Source: Longicatena caecimuris (GTDB taxonomy: Bacteria; Bacillota_I; Bacilli_A; Erysipelotrichales; Erysipelotrichaceae). Taken from it: a stretch of 64,000 nucleotides of DNA. Position 1 is the first letter of the stretch, and every line of letters starts with the position of its first letter. Both the position numbers and the translations under genes were made by a program. The stretch is from the NCBI RefSeq assembly GCF_004341945.1, contig NZ_SMBP01000006.1, forward strand, positions 1-64,000, given 5' to 3'. The notes below the pieces were generated by a model. That model did no database searches. It was not told the origin of the DNA and saw only the letters and a list, made by a program, of their open reading frames with translations. This document shows, one piece after another, positions 56,175 through 64,000 of the stretch.

Positions 56175-57452
56175 TTATGCTAATCCAAACATTTTACCAA
56201 TTGAGTAAATCAATAAGCCGATGATGGAGAAGTCTGTATCTGCGAAGGTTGTACCTGAGAATCCCAAAGATCCGAAAACCGGGAAGAGCATAGAACAAAG
56301 AATGTTATTCAAGATACCGGCAATTAAGGCACCAAAGAAAGCTCCGCGTTTTCCACCAGTCGCATTACCGAATACAGCTGCTGTACCACCCATAAAGAAG
56401 CTATGTAATAAAGTAGGAACAATGACGGTCATGCCCAATTGCAAGAAGATAAAGAAAGCAATCAGCTGACCAATTGTATAAGCGAAGAAACCAACTAAGA
56501 CCGCATTTGGTGCAAAGGTAAAGACGGTTGGACAGTCCAAAGCAGGAATAGCATCCGGAACAATTTTTTCGGCAATCCCTTTGAAAGCCGGAACAAGTTC
56601 CGCTAAGATCATACGCACACCGGTAAGAATAACCGTAACCCCGGCACTGAAGGTGAAGCCTTGAATAAAGGCCCAAACGACCATGTTGGTATCCCCGGCA
56701 TACTTCGCTACAAATGGGGCGCCGGCAAAAATACAAGAGATAACCGTTACTAAGAATACACCAATGCCCATTAACAAGACAGGTTCACGGAAGAAACTCA
56801 TCCATTTTGGGAACTCTAGTTTTTCTGTTGAAGTTGTTTCAGGGTCCCCACCGAGAAGTTTACCTGCAAATCCTGCTACGACATAGCTGGTTGTTGCCCA
56901 ATGTCCCATAGCAATCGTATCTCCCCCGGTAACCTTACGCATAAATGGCATAGAAATGGCTGGCGTTATGACACTTAAGACACCGACGATAATGGTACCG
57001 ATTACGACAACAACAACCGGCTCTAATCCTAAGGCGCTCAACATAACGGAAGTCAATGCACCCATGAAAATCGTATGATGTCCACTTAAGAAAATATATT
57101 TAAAGCGAGTAATGCGAGCTAATATCATATTCAAGATCAAACCGAAGAAGGCGATTAATGCCATTTGGGTACCAAATTGTTCTGCCGCAATCGCGCTGAT
57201 TGCCTCATTGACAGGAATGACCCCTTGAATGTGAAAGGCTTCCATCATAATTTCATTTAATGGATTTAACATACCAGTAATAATCGTGCCACCCTGTGAC
57301 ATTACCAGAAAGCCCAGAAATGTTTTAAGTGTACCGGTCATGACACGTTCAAATGGTGCTTTTTGCGCAATCAAACCGATAAAGCTCATTAATGCTACCA
57401 AAACCGCCGCTTGTGAAATCAGCGAAGTCAGAATATTCATCATTAAGTCCAT
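56175..57452 (-). CDS. PTS EIIC, ascorbate (UlaA/SgaT) type
   Basis: The protein has 425 residues from the ATG at 57452 (GAGGAGG upstream). It has about eleven membrane segments with FIGLIAQKAPFERVMTGTLKTFLGFLV at the start and KYIFLSGHHTIFMGALTS and HSFFMGGTAAVFGN later, family hallmarks of UlaA-like transporters. With the EIIB and EIIA genes upstream it would import a polyol, aldonate or pentulose-like sugar. A 190-bp gap separates it from the EIIB gene, with no terminator seen. Confidence 0.9.
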   Translation of the reverse strand: MDLMMNILTSLISQAAVLVALMSFIGLIAQKAPFERVMTGTLKTFLGFLVMSQGGTIITGMLNPLNEIMMEAFHIQGVIPVNEAISAIAAEQFGTQMALIAFFGLILNMILARITRFKYIFLSGHHTIFMGALTSVMLSALGLEPVVVVVIGTIIVGVLSVITPAISMPFMRKVTGGDTIAMGHWATTSYVVAGFAGKLLGGDPETTSTEKLEFPKWMSFFREPVLLMGIGVFLVTVISCIFAGAPFVAKYAGDTNMVVWAFIQGFTFSAGVTVILTGVRMILAELVPAFKGIAEKIVPDAIPALDCPTVFTFAPNAVLVGFFAYTIGQLIAFFIFLQLGMTVIVPTLLHSFFMGGTAAVFGNATGGKRGAFFGALIAGILNNILCSMLFPVFGSLGFSGTTFADTDFSIIGLLIYSIGKMFGLA

Positions 57453-57646
57453 ACAAATCCTCCTCATCCCTTATTTTCGGGTTTTTGACTTATCTGAAAA
57501 CAACTACGCACAATGGTAATTGTTTTGTTGAAGATAATGCAATCATCATCTTACTATTTTGATGATACCATTTGTTTTATACTCTTATACGAGTTACAAC
57601 ACTCCCCCCATGATTACGAATGTATATGCATATACGTTGCTTTTTT

Positions 57647-57922
57647 TTATTGTGCAGACAATATCTTTTGCAGCTGTTCCTTGATATAATTCGCATCCGT
57701 ATAATTGACAACTTCAATCATGGCTACTCCCATATCACTCAGCTGTTCACAGAAACTGTGCGAAGATACGATAATGTCGGCCTGTGATCCTCTGGCAGTC
57801 GAGGTATCTACCACCTCAACCTCGACATCTTTCATATGTAATTGTTTTAATGCGGTTTCCACCGTCATTCTCAGAATAAGACTGCTGCCTAATCCCATGG
57901 CACAAACACATGCTATTTTCAT
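57647..57922 (-). CDS. PTS EIIB, ascorbate type
   Basis: The protein has 91 residues. The phosphorylated Cys sits in ACVCAMGLGSSLIL near residue 7. It shuttles phosphate from the EIIA at 57943-58386 to the EIIC. GAAGGATG-like RBS. Confidence 0.92.
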   Translation of the reverse strand: MKIACVCAMGLGSSLILRMTVETALKQLHMKDVEVEVVDTSTARGSQADIIVSSHSFCEQLSDMGVAMIEVVNYTDANYIKEQLQKILSAQ

Positions 57923-57942
57923 TCTTCATCCTTCTTTCCTTG

Positions 57943-58386
57943 TCATGAATTAAATATCGTCAGTACTTCTTCTACCGTCTTGGCATGTTTTACCCTTTGT
58001 ACACATGTCTCATCTGACAATATTTGCGAAACCTTTTTTAATAATTCAATATGCGAATTATTATCTGTCGCTGCCAGACAGATAACCAGCTTGACCGGAT
58101 TATTTAAAGAATCCATAAATGCCACTTCATTGGCTAGCGTCACCACACTGATATCTACCTGATGGACACCGGAAGAACAGCTTGCATGGGGCATGGCAAC
58201 ACCTGGTGCTAATACAAAATAAGGTCCATATTCCTGCATATTTTCGATAATGGCATCAATATAACAGGATTCTATCGATCCTACATCAACCAGCAACTGG
58301 CCACTAACTCTAACTGCCTCCTTCCAATCCTTAACCCTGACCTGCAATGCTACTCTTTCTTTATTCAATAAACGCAAATCTAACAC
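57943..58386 (-). CDS. PTS EIIA, fructose/mannitol/ascorbate family
   Basis: The protein has 147 residues from a GTG start. The active-site His is in APGVAMPHASCSSG. It phosphorylates EIIB and probably the EIIA/PRD regulator. It follows the regulator gene by 28 bp. Confidence 0.9.
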   Translation of the reverse strand: MLDLRLLNKERVALQVRVKDWKEAVRVSGQLLVDVGSIESCYIDAIIENMQEYGPYFVLAPGVAMPHASCSSGVHQVDISVVTLANEVAFMDSLNNPVKLVICLAATDNNSHIELLKKVSQILSDETCVQRVKHAKTVEEVLTIFNS

Positions 58387-58414
58387 CCCGTTTCTTTCCC
58401 TGTTATGTTTTTAT

Positions 58415-60403
58415 TCACCCATCTGTGTCAACATTCAACTGCATATCCGCAATAAACTGTTCATAGTTTTGATGCTTAATCAGTTTATTCACACCGGCGT
58501 TTAAGATAAGATTGTGATATAACGTTTTAAATACACGCTCCCATATCTGATACTTCTTTTTTGGAATATTCAACAGAAAGATTACTTGTACCTTCTGCTT
58601 ATCCCAAAGAATTGGTTTCTTTAAGACCATGATGGATACCGCAAAGCGTTCAATATCATTCAGCATGGCATGTGGTATAGCAATCAATCCCCCCATTTCC
58701 GTTGTGGAGATCTCTTCCCGCTTAAATATGGAAGCTTTTACTGCTTCATCGATATACCCCTTCTTCATCATGGCATTTGCCATAAACTCAATGACTTCAT
58801 ACTTGTCATGCAGTTGCTGTTTGGTAAAGAATAGTTCTTTTCTAAAGATGGTCGTATAATCGATTGCTTCCGCCTCGCTATCCTTTTGAATGACTTGTGA
58901 GATCATCTTAAAATCATCTTCATCCGGAAATAAACCGATCTTAATGATTTTATTGCTGTGCAGATTGCTTAGATCAACCGTCGTCAAAATGAGATCAACG
59001 GCATTTAATAAGGCTTCATCTACCTGTTGTGCAGGACTGGTTCTGACAATTTCCAATACATCACCAAATTTACGGATTAATTTTTCCTTAAGCAGCAACG
59101 CCATCGCAACACCGGCAATACAGACAAGAGCCACTTTGATGCGTGGATGAGATTGCTGAGGTTGTGCATCGTTATGAAATCCTTTGCGCTCTAAAGATGC
59201 CCCAAAATGAATGGTCAGAAAGCCGATTTCTGCTTCTCTTAGTAACAATGCATAACTTTTTTCAATCGTTCTGCCTGCGATAGTGGCGAGCTCAAATGCT
59301 AACGGATAAGAATTTTTCAAAATATCGATGAATTCATTGCGAATATTCATATCAAAATGAACTCTTTGCATCGCCGTATTCAAATGCATTGCCAATCCAT
59401 TAATCAGCTGTAAATCATCTGCCAAATCAATGTGCATGGTTTCTTTAATTTCTTCCAGAATATGAATGACGATATCCTTATACTGATAATCATCATCGAC
59501 ATTCTCAATAAAGAACTTCTGACTGGCGATGAGATGCTGGCTCAGATAGAAAATTTCATTCATTAGGGAGATACCTAATTCTTTACTGATGTTTGTGATG
59601 ATCGCATAAGCACATTGATATTCCTTTGAACTTTTCAGCATCTGTATATCCTCATGGTTGTACATGACATGCTGTTTTCCCTTACTGCGTTTCAGCATAA
59701 TCAATGTATGGATATTTAAATTTTTAAAAGCAATATCTGTTAACTTTAAATCATATTGAATGATGGCATTGGTTAAAATATTTTTAATAATTTCAATATC
59801 GCGATGATCAAAGATATCCTCATAAAAAGCTTGGGAATATTGAATGACATTGCTCTTTGCATTAAAGACATATTGTGAAATGCAAAAGCGTATCTTGGCT
59901 TCATCTCCAACGATATGTAAACCATCCTGTTTCGTATTACTAATCTTTAATCCATATTCCTTTAAGATTGTTTTGATTATCTGTAAATCTTTATGCAAGG
60001 TAGAATCACTGATAAAAAGCTGTTCTTCCAACATGTCTGTGGTAAGCAGATCTTTTTCCTTCAAAGAATGAATCAACAGCTGTGATGTAATGTACCAGAT
60101 ACGTTCATCCGCATTGGAAGGTACAATGTTTTTTAATGGACGAAAGCGTTCCGCAGCTTTTATTTCTTCTAGGAAGTTTTGAAACTTTTGGTTATCATTG
60201 ATTTTAAGAAAATAGCCGATGCCTATTTCTGATACGATTTCTGCATCATATTGAACAAGCAGAGTGTTAAGTTCTTTAATATCATTGCGGATCGTTCGGC
60301 TGGATACACCAACGCTCAAGGCAATCTTATCGCCATTGGCAATATCTTTATGATCAAGAAAATAATACAGAATCGCAATCCATCGTTTGTTATAATTTTC
60401 CAT
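58415..60403 (-). CDS. PRD-containing transcriptional regulator (MtlR/LicR-type) of the ascorbate-type PTS operon
   Basis: The protein has 662 residues. N-terminal HTH (VGVSSRTIRNDIKELN), second HTH (LFISDSTLHKDLQII), two PRDs (GLAMHLNTAM; GFLTIHFGASLER), an EIIB-like domain (VALVCIAGVAMALLL, with Cys) and a C-terminal EIIA-like domain with GLIAIPHAML. It is the first gene of the operon. GAAGGAGG precedes the ATG. It senses PTS phosphate flux. Confidence 0.92.
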   Translation of the reverse strand: MENYNKRWIAILYYFLDHKDIANGDKIALSVGVSSRTIRNDIKELNTLLVQYDAEIVSEIGIGYFLKINDNQKFQNFLEEIKAAERFRPLKNIVPSNADERIWYITSQLLIHSLKEKDLLTTDMLEEQLFISDSTLHKDLQIIKTILKEYGLKISNTKQDGLHIVGDEAKIRFCISQYVFNAKSNVIQYSQAFYEDIFDHRDIEIIKNILTNAIIQYDLKLTDIAFKNLNIHTLIMLKRSKGKQHVMYNHEDIQMLKSSKEYQCAYAIITNISKELGISLMNEIFYLSQHLIASQKFFIENVDDDYQYKDIVIHILEEIKETMHIDLADDLQLINGLAMHLNTAMQRVHFDMNIRNEFIDILKNSYPLAFELATIAGRTIEKSYALLLREAEIGFLTIHFGASLERKGFHNDAQPQQSHPRIKVALVCIAGVAMALLLKEKLIRKFGDVLEIVRTSPAQQVDEALLNAVDLILTTVDLSNLHSNKIIKIGLFPDEDDFKMISQVIQKDSEAEAIDYTTIFRKELFFTKQQLHDKYEVIEFMANAMMKKGYIDEAVKASIFKREEISTTEMGGLIAIPHAMLNDIERFAVSIMVLKKPILWDKQKVQVIFLLNIPKKKYQIWERVFKTLYHNLILNAGVNKLIKHQNYEQFIADMQLNVDTDG

Positions 60404-61026
60404 TGGTACCTCCTTCGATGTTAGTATATAAAAATACCAAAGAATATAATAGGTATCCTTTTTCCACTTAAAAAGGAAAAACAGAAAACAGATGTTGAAG
60501 CAGATGCCAAAGTTTGGTATAAACTGGAAGTTAAACCATCCACCTCTTCCAAATCCATTTATTTCTGTATTGTTTTATCATAGCATTTTCTTTATTATCA
60601 TAAAACGAGGTTTATCATTCTAAAAACTGATAAACTTTACATTATAAATATCATTATTCAAGCCGCGTACATCCAGTACACAAGCATATCGATGCAACTT
60701 ATGTATAAAACCATTCGATAATGAATTCCAGTATGCAAATAGTCCAAATATCTTTCTAAACCTATAAAAAAACATTATGTAATTTATTAAAGCAGCAAAT
60801 AGTCAATCAAGTTTCTTACATACAACCATCATGCAGTCTATGTAATAACAATCATGACATTCCTCTCTACCATGATAAAACCATAAAAAAGTAATACACA
60901 GGACATTTGCTGTTTCTGATACGCATCATAAAAGGAAGAATACCAAAGCAGTATCCTTCCTTTTGATGCTATTTGAAAAAACAAGTGTTTAATCTATTCA
61001 TTCCATATGGTTATAAAAGGATGACA
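60404..61026. terminator. Long intergenic gap with the surface-protein terminator (60930-60964)
   Basis: Over 600 bp with no supported gene. The hairpin AAAAGGAAGAATAC (60930-60943) and GTATCCTTCCTTTT (60951-60964) has one mismatch and a poly-U tail on the minus strand. It lies about 60 bp beyond the surface-protein stop. The remainder must hold the promoter of the PTS regulator, which I could not fix. Confidence 0.65.
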
Positions 61027-63117
61027 TTATGAAGAAAGATTACAATCCGCCAATTCATCAGAAGCCGTCTGCAATTTCATTTGCAACAGCAGTTCATAAC
61101 GGGTAATGGCATCCATGAGAGAAGTGATGCGACAATTTAGGCGGAAAAGTTGTGAGGCAGTAGCATCTTCCATCTGTATAATTTTCTGCATCTTACTGCC
61201 TTCTGCCTGGATGAGATTTGCTAATGCGGCTTCCTGTAAGGCAATGGAATCCATAATATCAATCCAAGCCTGACAGCGTGGTGTTGCAATCGGTGTCGTG
61301 ATCGTTGCTGTATTATTTTCAAGATTGGGATCCGGTGTCTGGGCACTTACGCGTGCCGTGTTGGTTAGTGGTGCAGTTACATCATTCGCAACTGTTGCCC
61401 GTAACAGAAGTGTTCTTGTCTCATTCACATTTAGATTTCCTAAAGATAAACTTCCACCCCATGGCTGAAAACTATTACCGCCATCCAACGAAACTTGTGC
61501 ATTGTTAAGACCTGCAGCCAATTCATCACTCACCACCACATCCTCTGCGATCGATGGGCCTGCATTCGCAATGGTTAGCGTATAGGTGAGTGGTTCATTG
61601 GGCTGGGCATTCGTTGGTGAAACGCGTTTTGTAATGGATACATCTGCTAACGTTCCCACAACCGTTACCGCTACTTCATTGGAAGTTACTTCAAATTCCT
61701 GTGGAATTCCACCTTCTACCGGTGTATAAGAATATCGCATATCGGCATGATTTAAGGTAGGATTTGTTGCAGGTATGGCATCTGCACGTACCGTAAAGGT
61801 CACTACTACACTGCTATGAGGAGCCACATTCGGTAAAGCAAAGCCTGTATTCGGCTGCAACGTAGGTTGCGAAATACCATTCACAATGACACTGCCAGGC
61901 ACAAAGCTGAGCCCTTGTGGAATCAGATCTTGGAAGAAGACATCAGTTAAGGGATTATCACAAGTATTTTCTAATGTTACCGTATATTCAAAAGTCTCTT
62001 GTAAATATACGGTCGAGGTGCTAGCGGTTTTTACCGGAATAAATTCACGAATGAGTATTTCATGCAAAGCAATATCATCTATAGCATAGTCATTACCGAT
62101 AACTTCAGGCCCTTCACTGAGAAATTCGACAGTTAACGTCGTATTGTTTTGGGAATTGATCACACTGCCGATTTCCTTCCACTCCGGTGCATTTGTATTT
62201 ACCGGAATTAAAGCGCCAAGGGTAGCACTATATAGGACAGCACCATTTTGATCAAGTATTTCCACACCTAATTCTGGATTAGGATATCCCGTAACACGAA
62301 ACAGATTTAAGATCCAAGAACTAAAAAGATAATTCGTATTTGGTGTGACATTTACGGTTTCGCGAAAGAAAATAGCCCCCGGATTAAACCCATTTACGAT
62401 CATCATTCGTCCAGTTTCATTGCCAGAGGTATGATCCGCAATTCTCCACCAAGCGCCGATTTCTGCACTCCTTGAATTATTCATAATATTTTGTACGGTA
62501 TATTCCCCATCTAGCGGTGTAAAGGTTTCAGGATTTGGCAATACATAGGTGAAATCAGGTGACACCCCGGGATATGGCTCTGTTGGAGCACCTGTATTCG
62601 CAGGCGTACCCGCTGGGAAAGTCCCAAAAGTTCCTTCATCTGCAGCTTGAATTAAGTTTTCCCCGGAAATAATGGCACATTGATCTAGAATTGCTTCAAT
62701 TGGTGTATAAATAACCGGACCATTGAAGAAATTCTGATTTCCGATATCTGCTTGATTCACCGTAATGAAAAGAGTATCCGGCGTTAAAGAATCAATGTTG
62801 GTCGCTCCAGTAGGCGGATTGAGTACGGCACTTATCGGTGGATTCGCACCTGTTGGAATACTCCCTACACTGGCATTGGTAAAATCGGCAGGTGATGTTA
62901 CCCCACCATTTGTTCCATAAGACTCGACGATACGATAACTGCCATTTGGCACATTGATAAAGCTATAATTTCCATTGGCATCTGTTAAGACGGTTAGTCT
63001 TGCCCCTGTCGCAACATTTTGTAAAACGATAGGGATATTGGCTATACCACTGTCTCCAGTATTAACACTGAGACTGCGATCACGATCAAAGATGACTCTT
63101 CCTGAAACTGTTGCCAC
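61027..63117 (-). CDS. Repeat-rich DUF11/SdrD-B-like structural protein, possibly spore surface
   Basis: The protein has 696 residues from a GTG start that overlaps the previous stop by one base. Residues 3-75 resemble a Cna-B/SdrD-like fold (GIANIPIVLQNVATG, TDANGNYSFINVPNGSYRI). Residues about 150-360 form an all-beta region. Two DUF11 (beta-sandwich) domains follow (EYTVTLENTCDNPLTDV near 385; LTYTLTIANAGPSIAEDV near 510). The last ~80 residues are helical, with SIALQEAALANLIQAEGSKMQKII. No signal peptide or LPXTG is present. The helical tail resembles a motif shared by exosporium/spore-coat-associated Firmicute proteins. Confidence 0.75.
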   Translation of the reverse strand: MATVSGRVIFDRDRSLSVNTGDSGIANIPIVLQNVATGARLTVLTDANGNYSFINVPNGSYRIVESYGTNGGVTSPADFTNASVGSIPTGANPPISAVLNPPTGATNIDSLTPDTLFITVNQADIGNQNFFNGPVIYTPIEAILDQCAIISGENLIQAADEGTFGTFPAGTPANTGAPTEPYPGVSPDFTYVLPNPETFTPLDGEYTVQNIMNNSRSAEIGAWWRIADHTSGNETGRMMIVNGFNPGAIFFRETVNVTPNTNYLFSSWILNLFRVTGYPNPELGVEILDQNGAVLYSATLGALIPVNTNAPEWKEIGSVINSQNNTTLTVEFLSEGPEVIGNDYAIDDIALHEILIREFIPVKTASTSTVYLQETFEYTVTLENTCDNPLTDVFFQDLIPQGLSFVPGSVIVNGISQPTLQPNTGFALPNVAPHSSVVVTFTVRADAIPATNPTLNHADMRYSYTPVEGGIPQEFEVTSNEVAVTVVGTLADVSITKRVSPTNAQPNEPLTYTLTIANAGPSIAEDVVVSDELAAGLNNAQVSLDGGNSFQPWGGSLSLGNLNVNETRTLLLRATVANDVTAPLTNTARVSAQTPDPNLENNTATITTPIATPRCQAWIDIMDSIALQEAALANLIQAEGSKMQKIIQMEDATASQLFRLNCRITSLMDAITRYELLLQMKLQTASDELADCNLSS

Positions 63118-63413
63118 TAGCTATCCACCTCTTCTTCTTCGTTAATGTTACATTCCTGGTTGCTTAGCTCTAATTTGGCCTGTAAGACGGTTTCTAAACG
63201 TGCTGCGGCATTGATCATATGCTCAACGGATTGATTCAGCTGTAAAAGCTGTTGTGTACTCACAGTATCCATATTGATGATTGCCTGCATTTTTTCCGAT
63301 TCGGCATTTACGATGTGCGAAAGAGCTCGTTCCTGCATCGCAATGGATTCGATAAGATCCGTCATCACCTGTTCCTGTGTACGGTTTCCCGGGGTGATCG
63401 TCGGCATTCCCAT
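63117..63413 (-). CDS. Small protein sharing the helical tail motif of its neighbour
   Basis: The protein has 98 residues from the ATG at 63413, 7 nt after GGGAGG. The segment SIAMQERALSHIVNAESEKMQAII, then a QQLLQLNQSVEHMINAA helix, aligns with residues ~620-690 of the next protein. The acidic C-terminus ends in NINEEEEVDS. It probably forms helical oligomers with the neighbour. Co-transcribed. Confidence 0.75.
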   Translation of the reverse strand: MGMPTITPGNRTQEQVMTDLIESIAMQERALSHIVNAESEKMQAIINMDTVSTQQLLQLNQSVEHMINAAARLETVLQAKLELSNQECNINEEEEVDS

Positions 63414-63554
63414 ATGCATTCCTCCCTCTTTTTATTTGCATTTACTTACATAGTTTATTCTATGTATGAACAAGCGGAAATGTGCACATGAATACGCATG
63501 TTTTAAAAATCATCATCATACACTACAAAAAGAACTACCATGGAGGTGATGAAT

Positions 63555-64000
63555 ATGGAATATACACTGCAGCTTACGGATGAAATCGCATTACAAAAAG
63601 ATGACCTTGCCACTTATGAAGGAGCCGCCTTTACCGGTGAAGAGTATTATCTGACAGTTCCTTTAGAACACAGCATCCATATTTATGGGGCAGATTTTAC
63701 ATTTTTTACGTCATGCACATGTCCACATGCTTATGCGGCGATTTGCTATGATTCCATAAATTATTGTTTTTGGGTAAGTGATGCCCAACAGCATAATGTA
63801 GTATACTGCTTGGACAGCGATTTAAATGAGCTTCAATGCTTTTACGTGCAGATGAACCTAACCGGCGATATTCAACAAATCGCATATCAGGAAGAACGTG
63901 ATACCTTGCTATTGTCGTATACAGATGGAATTGCAGAAATCACAAAAAACGGAGAGTTTCTGCATAAATGCCCGCTTCCCCTACCAGTCTGTCACACTGC
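63555..64000 (+). CDS. Uncharacterised protein, cut by the window end
   Basis: An open frame runs from the ATG at 63555 (TGGAGGTGA upstream) for 148 codons to the last base with no stop. The sequence is rich in Tyr, Cys and short beta-strand pattern (IHIYGADFTFFTSC, CFWVSDAQQHNVVYC), with repeated propeller-like blades about 40 residues long. It is divergent from the helical-motif genes. No family is recognised. Confidence 0.75.
   Translation, partial: MEYTLQLTDEIALQKDDLATYEGAAFTGEEYYLTVPLEHSIHIYGADFTFFTSCTCPHAYAAICYDSINYCFWVSDAQQHNVVYCLDSDLNELQCFYVQMNLTGDIQQIAYQEERDTLLLSYTDGIAEITKNGEFLHKCPLPLPVCHT

Overview
The window is about 64 kb of an AT-rich, low-GC Gram-positive chromosome. Four PTS loci, glycyl-radical pyruvate formate-lyase, a rubredoxin-linked glutamate-synthase-like enzyme, LicT and MtlR type regulators and spore-surface-like proteins point to an anaerobic gut Firmicute. 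My best guess is an Erysipelotrichia member. That taxonomic guess is inference, because no rRNA, tRNA or ribosomal protein gene is present. Almost all genes lie on the minus strand.

Region 1 (1-8430) is accessory. A partial IS256-type transposase opens the window. It is followed by an ~8 kb integrative element inserted at the 3' end of guaA. The element carries a tyrosine integrase broken by one in-frame amber codon, a Tn916-like excisionase, a divergently transcribed repressor with three operator copies, a RepA-like ATPase, a small ribbon-helix-helix mobilisation-type protein, TnpV, a hairpin-rich oriT-like segment and two tandem Cro/C1-type regulators. At its far end sits a two-gene putative defence cassette (Dam-type adenine methylase plus an OLD-like AAA ATPase), flanked by imperfect direct repeats. 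A degraded copy of the guaA tail and its terminator lies at the left boundary.

Region 2 (8409-19303) is housekeeping: guaA, an NCS2 purine permease, a membrane-anchored MerR regulator with a textbook 19-bp-spacer promoter, a 37-bp tandem repeat array, a peptidase E-like protein translationally coupled to an aminotransferase, a rubredoxin/glutamate-synthase fusion, and an S9 peptidase.

Region 3 (19504-35425) is the most interesting part. It is a tightly packed 16-gene minus-strand transcription unit, controlled by a LicT-type antiterminator with two RAT sites, a cre-like site and a terminal hairpin. It couples a glucose/alpha-glucoside PTS and a GH4 6-phospho-glycosidase to a complete-looking corrinoid methyltransferase module: two URO-D proteins (one fused to a thioredoxin-like domain), a corrinoid protein, a reductive activator, DUF1638, a CobW GTPase, a BioB/PylB-like radical SAM enzyme, an adenosyltransferase, an ECF S component and a DUF4430 lipoprotein. 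A LarA-like racemase and a glycerate kinase complete the unit. I infer uptake and cleavage of an O-methylated and/or glycerate-containing glycoside, with the methyl group removed by corrinoid chemistry and glycerate fed into glycolysis.

Region 4 (35576-43835) holds an RDD membrane protein, a PatB-type C-S lyase and an M24 peptidase, then a lactose/cellobiose-type PTS operon with an M42 peptidase and its own PRD regulator. Region 5 (44384-52790) contains a GrpB-GNAT fusion, a flavin-binding protein, an HTH membrane protein, a UvrA paralogue, and pflB-pflA under a ZTP (pfl-motif) riboswitch. Region 6 (53080-60403) contains a small SDR-like fragment and an eight-gene ascorbate-type PTS operon with a SIS isomerase, class II aldolase and P-loop kinase. 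Region 7 (60930-64000) has two spore-surface-like proteins sharing a C-terminal helix motif, and a divergent gene cut by the window end.
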